The translations under genes were made by a program, and so were the position numbers. From Flavobacteriales bacterium (GTDB lineage Bacteria; Bacteroidota; Bacteroidia; UBA10329), in the NCBI GenBank assembly GCA_020635535.1, contig JACJZP010000011.1:1-64000 (forward strand): 64,000 nt of DNA, in the 5' to 3' direction. Below are positions 26,148-34,592 of the stretch, piece after piece (position 1 is the stretch's first letter; each line of letters starts with the position of its first letter). The notes below the pieces were generated by a model. That model saw only the letters and a list, made by a program, of their open reading frames with translations. It was not told where the DNA came from and ran no database searches.

Positions 26148-26684
26148 ATGTCACGTCTTACAATACCTTTTCTCTTTTTCTCTTTTTTCCTCTTCACTTC
26201 AGCGCAAGCACAGCACACCGTCATTATGAAAGATGGCTCGCAGAAGAAGGGCGAAGTGAAGTCCATGCAGGGCCCAACCCTTACCATGATGCACAATGGA
26301 AGACCCGTTGAAATGCTGATCTCCGACATTCGAACGGTTCACTTTTATGATGAGGAAAAAGCCGCTTCGGCATCATCCACCAACCTCCGCAAGAAGTTCA
26401 AAGAAGGCTTCAAGGAATACGAATACGAGATGGAAGGCCGCAAAATGATCAGCTTCCCGAAGATCGGCCTTGGCACCAAGGATGAGGGCGTGGTGGTGGT
26501 CGAAGTGACCATTGACAAATATGGAAACGTGCTTCGTGCCGAACCAGGAGCACCTGGCACCAAAACAACAGACGATAAGTACCTGTTCGCGAAAGCGAAA
26601 TCTGCCTGTCAGCAGGCCAAATTCGATAGCGACCCGACCGCACCGCTTTCCACCACGGGCAAGATCTACGTTACGTTTCCGTAA
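26148..26684 (+). CDS. Secreted protein with TonB-C-like C-terminal domain
   Basis: A 178-residue protein with a signal peptide (SRLTIPFLFFSFFLFTSAQAQ). Residues ~22-65 form a short beta-rich segment (TVIMKDGSQKKGEVKSMQG). The C-terminal ~80 residues have the pattern of energy-transducer TonB C-terminal domains: VVVEVTIDKYGNVLRAEPGA, then LFAKAKSACQQAKFDSDP and GKIYVTF. It lacks a membrane anchor and Pro-rich linker, so it is not a classical TonB. It may bind a TonB box or an envelope partner; this is inference. Confidence 0.65.
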   Translation: MSRLTIPFLFFSFFLFTSAQAQHTVIMKDGSQKKGEVKSMQGPTLTMMHNGRPVEMLISDIRTVHFYDEEKAASASSTNLRKKFKEGFKEYEYEMEGRKMISFPKIGLGTKDEGVVVVEVTIDKYGNVLRAEPGAPGTKTTDDKYLFAKAKSACQQAKFDSDPTAPLSTTGKIYVTFP

Positions 26685-26704
26685 AGGCGTATGGCCATAC
26701 GCCC

Positions 26705-26776
26705 TTACTCGTAAACATCCTTGCGATGTCCGAGTTCAATAACATCCACGAGTAGAATCTCATCTTCATTTTGCGG
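26705..26776 (-). pseudogene. Remnant of a RelE/ParE-type toxin gene
   Basis: On the minus strand this short frame reads NEDEILLVDVIELGHRKDVY with one more residue and a stop, the characteristic C-terminal strand and Arg-x-x-x-Tyr-type end of RelE-family mRNA interferases. A stop codon lies just upstream in frame, and no antitoxin or N-terminal part is present. It is a fossil of a toxin-antitoxin locus. Confidence 0.6.
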
Positions 26777-26831
26777 TTAGTCCCATTATGGATAATCCAT
26801 AACTTATGCATCCTGAAGAAAAACCGAGCAA

Positions 26832-28369
26832 ATGAGGTTATTTCCCCTCCTTTTATTGACCCTTTTTCCGCCTTTGCTTTGGCGCAGAACTATGATGAAT
26901 GGTGGCAGAAAGAAGAAGAAGACCAATACACCGAAACGGCCGCGCCGAAATCTGCGCTCGAAGTGGTGCAGAAGATCCACGACCGCGCTGTGGAAGAGGG
27001 TAACAGTCCGCAGTTGGTGAAAGCCGTGATCCACGAGATCAAGTTCCAGTCTGAGTTTGAGGAGGAAAGTCTGGTGGCGAGCATCATCCGACTGGAAGAT
27101 GAGGCCAAAACCGCGCCCGAACCCACCAAGCAGATCCTGCATTCGCTGCTGGCCGAAATGCACTGGGGCTACTACCAGAACAACAGTTGGCAGATACACA
27201 ACCGCACCGCCACCGAAGCCGCAGGAGACAACATTCTGACATGGGATTTCAAGCGCATTGCCGAAGAGGCCGACAAGCATTACAGACTTTCGTTAGAGAA
27301 CCGGGAAGTGTTGAAATCCGCTGCGCTGAAGGATTATGAGGCGATTCTGACCGGTTCGGACAAGTACCGTGAACTGCGGCCATCGCTCTATCATTTGCTG
27401 CTATCGCGGGCATTGGACTTCTACAGCTCGGAAGAGCGCGAGCTCATCAACTTCGACCCATCGGGCATTTACAACGACCCGAAACTGTTGGGTTCTGTGG
27501 ATGAGTTCCTAACATGGGAAGCCCCAAAGAAAACCGGACTGCAACCCGCGGCCTACAGCATTCATCTTTATCAGGGATTGCTTCGCGAAGCCAAGAAACT
27601 CGGAACAGAAGCCTTGGTCTCCGAAGACCTGAAACGCTTGAATTTCATCTACGGCCGTTCGCAGGCGCAGGCGGCCCACAAGGACTACACACACAGACTC
27701 CAATCGTTGGTGCAGGAACATGCTGCGGATGCCGTCTCGGGCGAGGCTGCCTACTATCTGGCGCTGCTTTACCACGACCAAGGAAGTGCTGCCTCTGACC
27801 CTTCGCATCCCGCGCGTTGGAACTGGAAAACAGCCGATTCCATCTGTCAGGTTTACATTGAGAAATTCCCGAATTCGTTGGGTGCGAGGAATTGCCAATC
27901 GCTTTCCGAACGCATCCGCATGAAGGAATGGAGTGTGGCAGCCGAGCAGCACACGCTTGCCGAAAAGCCGTTCCGATTCCTGTTCCGCTACCGCAACATT
28001 GGCGAAGCTGATGCCGCCAATTGGAAGGTTTACACGCAAGTGGCCAAACTCGACCCCATCGAATACCGCGAGAATGCCCGCAGCAACTATGGCGAAAAGC
28101 TCATCAATTGGCTGAAATCGCATTCGCAGACCGTTTCGAAAAGACCTTCGAAGTTCCCAATCCAAAAGATTTCCGCGAGCACAGCATTGAACTTCCGTTG
28201 GAAGGATTGCCCATTGGCACCTACGTCATCTTCACACGGGTTCCGATGCCAAACTTTCCATGAACAAGGATGTGGTGTCGTATGCCATCGTCACGGTCAC
28301 CGATCTGGCACTTATCACCCGTTCCATCAACGATGGCGAAACGGTGCTGAAGGTCGTTTCGCGCGATAG
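26832..28369 (+). CDS. Alpha-2-macroglobulin family protein, N-terminal part (frameshifted)
   Basis: The ATG at 26832 opens a signal peptide (MRLFPLLLLTLF), but the frame then shifts: restoring one T in the TTTTT run at about 26872 joins it to SAFALAQNYDEWWQKEEE, giving a normal leader. The following ~420 residues are alpha-helical, with Trp/Tyr-rich segments typical of the N-terminal part of Bacteroidota alpha-2-macroglobulins. Near 28137 a second loss of one base (in an A run) moves coding to another frame, which reads KTFEVPNPKDFREHSIELPL; the residues up to 28369 in the old frame are not part of the protein. Whether these breaks are mutations or sequence errors is open. Confidence 0.7.
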
Positions 28370-30467
28370 CGGAAAACCCATCGCGCAAGCACGCATTGAA
28401 CTGCTGAGTCTGGTGTACAACCGCAATTCGCGCAGCAACGATTACAAGCTGGAGCAAACGCTGACCACCGACCAGAACGGGGTGGCAGTTTGGAAAGGTC
28501 AGGCGCAGAATTACCGTGGTTACATGGTGGATGTGTACCATGGCGAGGATAAGCTGATCGGAGCCGATAATGTTTACGGCTACAGCAACCGCGAGGACAT
28601 CCGCTGGAACGACCAGACGCATTTCTTCCTCGACCGTGCCATTTACCGCCCAGGGCAGACCATCCATTTCAAGGGCATCATGCTTTCGAGCAATGGCAAG
28701 GAGGTGAAAACGCTGACCGAAAAGAACACGACCGTAAAACTCTTTGACGCCAACGGGCAGGAAGTGAGTTCACTTGATCTGAAATCGAATGGTTTCGGGA
28801 CGTTTTCGGGAACGTTCATTGCGCCAACTGGCGGACTGAACGGCTACATCCGCATTGGCAATGAGAGCGGTTCGCATTCGTTCCGCATGGAAGAATACAA
28901 GCGGCCGAAGTTTGAGGTGAAGGTTGACCAGCCAAAGGAGCAATACCGCGTGAACGACACGGTATCGGTTTCGGGAACGGCCATTTCCTATTCAGGCGTT
29001 CCGTTGGATGGTGCGGAAGTGAAATACCGCGTCACGCGCACCGCCCGTTTCCCGTATCCGTGGTTGTGCTGGGGTTGGTTCCCGCAATCGCAGCCCAAGC
29101 AAGTGGCTTTCGGAACGGCAACGACTGATGCTTCAGGTGTGTTCCAAATGGAATTCGAAGCGCAGCCCGACCCGCTAATCAAGGCCACGTACAAGCCTGT
29201 TTTCAACTACCAGATCGAAGTGGATGTGACCGACCAAAGTGGCGAAATGCAGACGGGGAACACGAGCGTTTCGGTGGGTTACCACGCGCTGAACATCGAC
29301 ATTGATATTCCTTCGGTCATCGAGCGGTATGACCTAGGCCGTTATAACGTTTCGGCCACCAATCCTTCTGGCGAGCCACAAGCAGCAGAGGTTTCGGTAG
29401 ATGTTTGGAAGCTCAAGCCGAATGACCGCATACTTCGCAAGCGCATCTGGCAAACGCCCGATCAGTTCTACCTATCGGAGGCCGACCACAAGCGCATGTT
29501 CCGCAACGAACCGTACAAGAATGAGGGCGATCATCAAACATGGGAGCGCGACCGGAATATGTTCCATGCCGTGCTGCAAACCGCCACCGATAAGGATGTG
29601 AGTTTTGCTCCGCTCAACGGCCTCGGGCAGGGTTATTACATGGTGGAACTGACCGCCAAGGACGCGTTCGGCACCGAAGTGGTGCAAAAGGCGTATTACT
29701 GCCTGACAGAGAAGGACGCGAAACTGCCACCGTACTTCACCACGGCTTGGTTCCACTCCCTCCAAGACAAATATGAGCCAGGAGAAACACTCGAACTGCT
29801 GATCGGTTCGTCTTACGCTTTTGTGGATTTCAAGATTGAAATTGAGGTCAAGGACAAAGGATTCCAGACCAACAAGATCATTTACACCAAGGAAATCTCC
29901 TGCACGGGAACGCAGCAAAAGCTGGAGATTCCAGTAACCGAAGAATGGCGTGGAAATGCGCAGATTCATATCACTGCTGTGCGGAACAACGAACTGCTGA
30001 GTTGGTCGAAAACCATTTCGGTACCGTACACCAACAAGCAGTTGGATGTGAAGCTCGAAACCTTCCGCAAGGAAATGGCACCCGATGATGCCGAAGAATG
30101 GACGGTCAGCATCAAAGACAAGAACGGAAAAGCCGCCAAGGCCGAATTCCTGACCACGATGTATGATGCCTCATTGGATGTGCTGGCCGCCAACAACTGG
30201 GGGCTTTCGCCTTACCATTTCCTGAACGCGCGCTACAACTGGAATTCCAATTCATTCGGCCAAGCCCAAACCCAGATATGGAATCGTAATTGGATGAAAT
30301 ATCCGAGTTCGGCCATTGCGAGGGAATTTGAAAAAATCGATTGGTTCGGATACTATTTCGGTAGTGGGAATTTCTACGCGTTGGAGAGCGTTGCGATTCG
30401 CAGTGGTGGTGCAAGAGGAACAGCTGATGATGATATGATGGCGGTTGAAGAAAGTGAGATCAAATGA
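28260..30467 (+). CDS. Alpha-2-macroglobulin family protein, middle part (macroglobulin domains)
   Basis: 735 residues in one frame. The true frame enters a little upstream, at about 28233 (HTGSDAKLSMNKDVV); the ATG at 28260 is internal to the original protein. MG-type beta-sandwich domains are visible, including the MG2/MG3 signature HFFLDRAIYRPGQTIHFKGI, then RMEEYKRPKFEVKVD and a later DKYEPGETLELLIGSSY. The end is an acidic linker (ADDDMMAVEESEIK). The frame then shifts by one base into KFRFKKRPSNYDDDASAD before the C-terminal part resumes. Protein role by family: a periplasmic protease trap. Confidence 0.75.
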   Translation: MNKDVVSYAIVTVTDLALITRSINDGETVLKVVSRDSGKPIAQARIELLSLVYNRNSRSNDYKLEQTLTTDQNGVAVWKGQAQNYRGYMVDVYHGEDKLIGADNVYGYSNREDIRWNDQTHFFLDRAIYRPGQTIHFKGIMLSSNGKEVKTLTEKNTTVKLFDANGQEVSSLDLKSNGFGTFSGTFIAPTGGLNGYIRIGNESGSHSFRMEEYKRPKFEVKVDQPKEQYRVNDTVSVSGTAISYSGVPLDGAEVKYRVTRTARFPYPWLCWGWFPQSQPKQVAFGTATTDASGVFQMEFEAQPDPLIKATYKPVFNYQIEVDVTDQSGEMQTGNTSVSVGYHALNIDIDIPSVIERYDLGRYNVSATNPSGEPQAAEVSVDVWKLKPNDRILRKRIWQTPDQFYLSEADHKRMFRNEPYKNEGDHQTWERDRNMFHAVLQTATDKDVSFAPLNGLGQGYYMVELTAKDAFGTEVVQKAYYCLTEKDAKLPPYFTTAWFHSLQDKYEPGETLELLIGSSYAFVDFKIEIEVKDKGFQTNKIIYTKEISCTGTQQKLEIPVTEEWRGNAQIHITAVRNNELLSWSKTISVPYTNKQLDVKLETFRKEMAPDDAEEWTVSIKDKNGKAAKAEFLTTMYDASLDVLAANNWGLSPYHFLNARYNWNSNSFGQAQTQIWNRNWMKYPSSAIAREFEKIDWFGYYFGSGNFYALESVAIRSGGARGTADDDMMAVEESEIK

Positions 30468-30528
30468 TGATGAAGTTCAGGTTCAAAAAGCGCCCCAGCA
30501 ATTATGATGATGATGCATCAGCGGACTG

Positions 30529-32925
30529 ATGGCTAAGAATGCAGAAGATGACGATCAATCTGCTCCACCTAAAGACATCAAAATGCGTTCAGATTTCTCT
30601 GAAACGGTGTTCTTCCATCCGCATTTGGTGAGCGATGAAAAGGGAAATGTCAGCTTCAAATTCAATGCACCACAATCACTCACGCGATGGAAGTTCATGG
30701 GTCTCGCTACCACCGAAGACCTGAAGATCGGAACCATCACGGAAGAGGTCGTTACCCGCAAACAGTTGATGATAACGCCCAACTATCCGCGTTTCGTGCG
30801 GGAAGGCGATAAACTCATTTTCCAAGTAAAAGTGAACGTGTTGGATAGCTTGGTCAAGAGCGCTTCTGCTTCATTGGAATTGACAGACGGATTAACTGGT
30901 GAGGCCATTGAATCTCAAATCGTTAATCGTCAATTGTTATTCGCTAATAATCAAGCGGTAGCTTCTTGGGAAATCGATATTCCCGAAGGAATTTCCGCCA
31001 TCAAGTTCACTACCAAAGCATGGTCAGACAAGCATTCGGATGGAGAGGAAAAAACCATTCCTGTGCTTCCGAACCGCATGTTGGTGACTGAAAGCATGCC
31101 GCTTCCAGTCAGAGGAAAAGGCACGCACACCTTCAGTTTCGATAAGCTGTTAGGGCTTGATGCATCAAGACACAGCCAAACGCTGCGTACACAATCGTTA
31201 ACGTTGGAATTCACACCCAATCCGATCTGGCTGGCCGTGCTTTCGCTGCCGTACATGATGGAATACCCGTACGAATGTTCTGAGCAGATTTTCAGTCGCT
31301 ACTACGCCAATGCCATCGGTACCCATCTGGCCAATTCCGACCCGAAGATCAAAGCGGTTTTCGAGCAATGGAAGCACGATGCGCAGAACGGAAACGGGGA
31401 TGCATTCCAATCTGAATTGGACAAGAATCCAGAACTGAAACAGGCTTTGCTGACTGAAACACCGTGGGTTCGAGATGCGCAGAACGAAACAGAACAACGC
31501 AGACGGATTGGTGAACTGTTCGATACCGACCGCATGGAAACCGAACTGCAAACGGCTCTCAAAAAACTGAAGCAGAACCAACAGCCCGATGGCGGTTGGG
31601 GCTGGTTCAACGGGCTGCGCTCCGATATGTACATCACACGTTACATCGTTTCAGGATTTGGCAAAATGCGCAAGATGGGCGTTTGGCAAATGGATGATGA
31701 AACCGAATCCATGCTTCGCGAAGCAATCGTTTTCCTCGATGAGGAAATGGTGAAATTCTACGCCCGCAGAGACCTGAAAGACAAGGATTACGTACCGAGT
31801 TGGACGGATTTGCATATGACCTACGCGCGGTCGTTCTGGTTGGATGATTTTGCGCTGAACGGCAAGGCGAAAACCACTTACAACCTCATTGTAAAGAACA
31901 TCCGCGATAAGTGGACGAAATTGGATGCTTCACAGAAAGGATTGGCGGCCGTGGTTCTGAAGCGTTCTGGATTTGAGGATGACGCGAAAAAGGTCATCGT
32001 CTCGCTGCGCGAAACGGCACTAACAAGCGAGGAATTCGGCACGTATTGGGCCATGGACAAGGGCTATTACTGGTATCAGGCACCAATTGAAAACCACGTG
32101 ATGATCTTGGAGGCGTTTGATGAGGTGGCCAATGATGCGGAAATGGTCCGCGAGATGAACATCTGGTTGCTCAAACAGAAACAGACGCAAAGTTGGGAAA
32201 CCACCAAGGCCACGGCCGAAGCGTGCTACGCGCTGATCTCAACTGGCAACACCGACTTTGAAACTGAAGCGAAAGTTTCCATCAAGTTGGGTAATGAAAC
32301 CATTGACCCACGCAAAGACCCAGACCTTAAGACCGAAGCCGGAACGGGTTACTTCAAGACCAATTGGACGAAGAATTCCGTGTACTCCGATATGGGAAAT
32401 GTCACCGTGACCAAAGACAACGATGGCGTAGCATGGGGCGCGGTTTACTGGCAGTATTTCGAGGACTTGGATAAGATCACAGGCGCTACCGACAATCCGA
32501 TAAAAATGCAGCGGGAAGTCATGCTGTTGGAAGACACGGAGAACGGCCCTGTGATGAAACCGTTGGGAGAGAACACCTCACTTTCTGTTGGCGACAGAGT
32601 TCGCGTTCGCATCGTTCTGGAAACCGACCGCCACATGGAATATGTGCATCTGAAAGACATGCGCGCTGCCAGTTTCGAACCACGCAAGCAACTTTCTGGG
32701 GTAGAATTCCAAGAAGGGTTGAGCTACTACCGTTCGACTACTGATGCGGCCATGAACTTCTTCTTCAGCTACCTGCCCAAAGGCACGTTCGTGTTTGAGT
32801 ACGACCTGAACGTAACCCAATCAGGCACCTTCAGCAACGGTATTTCCCAACTGCAATGCATGTACGTGCCTGAGTTTACAACGCACTCTGAGGGAGTGAG
32901 GTTGGAGGTCAGAAGGAAACAATGA
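30529..32925 (+). CDS. Alpha-2-macroglobulin family protein, C-terminal part with thioester site
   Basis: 798 residues. The bait-region-following domain begins SDFSETVFFHPHLVSD and KFNAPQSLTRWKF. The thioester motif is YPYECSEQIFSRYY, which keeps the Cys and Gln (CxEQ) needed for covalent trapping of proteases. It is followed by the alpha/alpha thioester-containing domain (PDGGWGWFNG) and a receptor-binding-like beta domain. The ATG at 30529 is internal to the original protein; one base lost near 30527 separates it from the linker. No penicillin-binding protein gene (PbpC-type partner) is adjacent. Confidence 0.78.
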   Translation: MAKNAEDDDQSAPPKDIKMRSDFSETVFFHPHLVSDEKGNVSFKFNAPQSLTRWKFMGLATTEDLKIGTITEEVVTRKQLMITPNYPRFVREGDKLIFQVKVNVLDSLVKSASASLELTDGLTGEAIESQIVNRQLLFANNQAVASWEIDIPEGISAIKFTTKAWSDKHSDGEEKTIPVLPNRMLVTESMPLPVRGKGTHTFSFDKLLGLDASRHSQTLRTQSLTLEFTPNPIWLAVLSLPYMMEYPYECSEQIFSRYYANAIGTHLANSDPKIKAVFEQWKHDAQNGNGDAFQSELDKNPELKQALLTETPWVRDAQNETEQRRRIGELFDTDRMETELQTALKKLKQNQQPDGGWGWFNGLRSDMYITRYIVSGFGKMRKMGVWQMDDETESMLREAIVFLDEEMVKFYARRDLKDKDYVPSWTDLHMTYARSFWLDDFALNGKAKTTYNLIVKNIRDKWTKLDASQKGLAAVVLKRSGFEDDAKKVIVSLRETALTSEEFGTYWAMDKGYYWYQAPIENHVMILEAFDEVANDAEMVREMNIWLLKQKQTQSWETTKATAEACYALISTGNTDFETEAKVSIKLGNETIDPRKDPDLKTEAGTGYFKTNWTKNSVYSDMGNVTVTKDNDGVAWGAVYWQYFEDLDKITGATDNPIKMQREVMLLEDTENGPVMKPLGENTSLSVGDRVRVRIVLETDRHMEYVHLKDMRAASFEPRKQLSGVEFQEGLSYYRSTTDAAMNFFFSYLPKGTFVFEYDLNVTQSGTFSNGISQLQCMYVPEFTTHSEGVRLEVRRKQ

Positions 32926-32977
32926 AAATGACGGAGAATCGTAAATTGACAATCGACTTCCACATATCCCGACTCAT

Positions 32978-32985
32978 TAAATTTG
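32978..32985 (+). promoter_or_regulatory. -7 element (TAAATTTG) for the LytS-type kinase
   Basis: An exact TAnnTTTG match, 25 nt before the ATG at 33011. It marks a separate transcription unit from the macroglobulin gene. Confidence 0.55.
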
Positions 32986-33010
32986 TTTGAATTAACAAGT
33001 CAATTCAAAA

Positions 33011-33727
33011 ATGGATTTTCAGAACGTTGACCATCTACAGATCCTTTTGGTATTAGCGTTTGCACTTGCTGTTTGGTCTTATTTCAGCATGAAGAAGGAG
33101 CGAAAAAAAAGCGCGCGTCTACATGACGAAAACGCGCAGCTTTTAGCTCAAAACGCTATTCTCGAAGCTGAGCAATTGAAATTCCAGCTGCAACCACACA
33201 CCCTGAATAATATTCTTGCTAATCTGAAGGCTGTTGCTTCGAAACTACACAGAGGAATGGATGCTCTCTCAGAAACACTCGAATACATCATTTATAAAGG
33301 CAAGGGACATTTGGTAACTGTTGAGGACGAACTTGTTTTTATACAGAGATACCTCATTTTGAACGAGCTGTTCTTAACTCACATGGACTCCATCAAATTA
33401 GACGACACACGGGTGAATGCGAACAGCGAATTTTACCGAAAACCATGTCTGCCTCACCTTGTCACGGGCTATCTCCTTGAGAACGCATTCAAACATGGTG
33501 ATACACGTGACCCAAATTTCTTGTCGATTAGTGTGTGTCTAAGCGACCGGGTTTTTGAGCTTCAGGTCTCGAATAAAGTACGGTCGGGGCACAGTAATCG
33601 CAACGGTGGTATTGGACTACAGAACATGAGAAAGCGATTAGACCTACTTGCCTCTGGCAGCTACGAGCTAAATCACCAACAGACCGATTCGGAATACATT
33701 TCGACCCTGACAGTGAAATTGAAATGA
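33011..33727 (+). CDS. LytS-type sensor histidine kinase (His_kinase family)
   Basis: 238 residues: one N-terminal membrane span (ILLVLAFALAVWSYF), a coiled-coil linker (ARLHDENAQLLAQNAILEAE), then the phosphoacceptor segment FQLQPHTLNNILANL. The usual form is NPHFLFNxLN, so this site is divergent but keeps the Pro-His. The ATPase domain has LLENAFKHG and GGIGLQNMRKRL. It has no visible input domain, so it may sense membrane state or a partner. It overlaps the LytTR regulator gene by 4 nt and lies 0.9 kb upstream of the viperin gene on the same strand. Confidence 0.86.
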   Translation: MDFQNVDHLQILLVLAFALAVWSYFSMKKERKKSARLHDENAQLLAQNAILEAEQLKFQLQPHTLNNILANLKAVASKLHRGMDALSETLEYIIYKGKGHLVTVEDELVFIQRYLILNELFLTHMDSIKLDDTRVNANSEFYRKPCLPHLVTGYLLENAFKHGDTRDPNFLSISVCLSDRVFELQVSNKVRSGHSNRNGGIGLQNMRKRLDLLASGSYELNHQQTDSEYISTLTVKLK

Positions 33728-34482
33728 GCAAATTGAAAGTTGCCGTTCTGGAAGATAGCCCGCTTCTACTTGAAGAGTTGCGGTATATGCTACGTGATAC
33801 AAACCTTGTTGATGTAGTAGTTTGTAGTCAGAGTTGCGAGGAATTCATTCAGAAGGTTAAACAGACCAAGGTTGACGCGCTGATATTGGACATAGACATT
33901 GCGGGCGACAACATGAGCGGAATGGATGTAGCCTATCACTTAAAGTTACCTGTACTTTTCGCAAGCGGTAAGACCAAGGACAATCTGGAAGGTATTGAAG
34001 ATTTGACCTTAGAGGAATGGAGCATTGTTGAACACCTTACCAAACCAATAAAGAAGGAAAAACTCGAACGAATGCTTCCACAGTTCATTGAACAAGTGCA
34101 AGCCAAGGCTCGTAAAAGTGTTGTCAGTCTGAGTCTGAAAGATGGCCGAACATTCGTTGTTCCGATGAATAGTGTTGCATACATCTGCTCTTGCACAGGA
34201 AGTGACGGTCGGTCCTTGAATAAAGAAATTCATTTTGTAGACAGAAAACCTGGAATATTGGTTGATGTTTCCTTTCCTAAACTGGAATCTATCGGCTTCA
34301 CCAGCACCCAGTTTATACGTCCTCATCAATCATACCGCGTGAACGTAGACCACGTGATGGAATACAATCGCCTCTATCATAAACTTATTGTCTCTTCATT
34401 AAGCTCAGAAGGAAAGACTGTGCAATCCGAAATAGATGTTTCAGAAAACTACCGCTCAGAAATTAAGCAGAAGTTCAGGTAG
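33724..34482 (+). CDS. LytTR-family response regulator
   Basis: 252 residues: receiver domain (VAVLEDSPLLLEEL, phosphoacceptor Asp in ALILDIDIAGDNMSG, Lys in HLTKPIKKEKL) and a C-terminal LytTR DNA-binding domain (PMNSVAYICSCTG, FIRPHQSYRVNVDHV). ATGA overlap with the kinase shows a cognate pair. LytTR domains usually bind phased direct repeats; such repeats with a 21-bp period begin at this gene's stop codon and precede the viperin gene. That makes the viperin operon a candidate target. Confidence 0.88.
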   Translation: MSKLKVAVLEDSPLLLEELRYMLRDTNLVDVVVCSQSCEEFIQKVKQTKVDALILDIDIAGDNMSGMDVAYHLKLPVLFASGKTKDNLEGIEDLTLEEWSIVEHLTKPIKKEKLERMLPQFIEQVQAKARKSVVSLSLKDGRTFVVPMNSVAYICSCTGSDGRSLNKEIHFVDRKPGILVDVSFPKLESIGFTSTQFIRPHQSYRVNVDHVMEYNRLYHKLIVSSLSSEGKTVQSEIDVSENYRSEIKQKFR

Positions 34483-34534
34483 GCACTTGTCACTCAAAAC
34501 AAGGCACTTGTCACTCTGATGGGGATGATGTCAC
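34481..34534 (+). promoter_or_regulatory. Phased direct repeats, candidate LytTR operator upstream of the viperin operon
   Basis: The 15-mer AGGCACTTGTCACTC occurs at 34481-34495 and again at 34502-34516, an exact 21-bp period (two helical turns). A degenerate third copy sharing TGTCAC is centred 20 bp further (34529-34534). LytTR regulators typically bind ~9-bp direct repeats spaced about 21 bp apart. The array ends 58 nt before the viperin ATG. No TAnnTTTG is seen between the repeats and the start, which suits an activator-dependent promoter. Binding itself is inferred. Confidence 0.6.
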
Positions 34535-34569
34535 CCGCAATTAGGTAACCTTTACCGACACTGGGACAT

Positions 34570-34591
34570 TCGTTGAAACAAAACTCAACGA
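34570..34591 (+). other. Small inverted repeat next to the viperin start
   Basis: TCGTTGA and TCAACGA form a 7-bp stem around AACAAAAC, ending 1 nt before the ATG at 34593. It could fold over the ribosome-binding region; no function is shown. Confidence 0.3.
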
Positions 34592-34592
34592 T

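Noticed and set aside
26832..28240. Programmed -1 ribosomal frameshifting in the macroglobulin gene
   Set aside because: There are five shifts in one gene and similar ones in unrelated neighbours, without conserved slippery heptamers plus downstream structures. Base loss in homopolymers explains them more simply.
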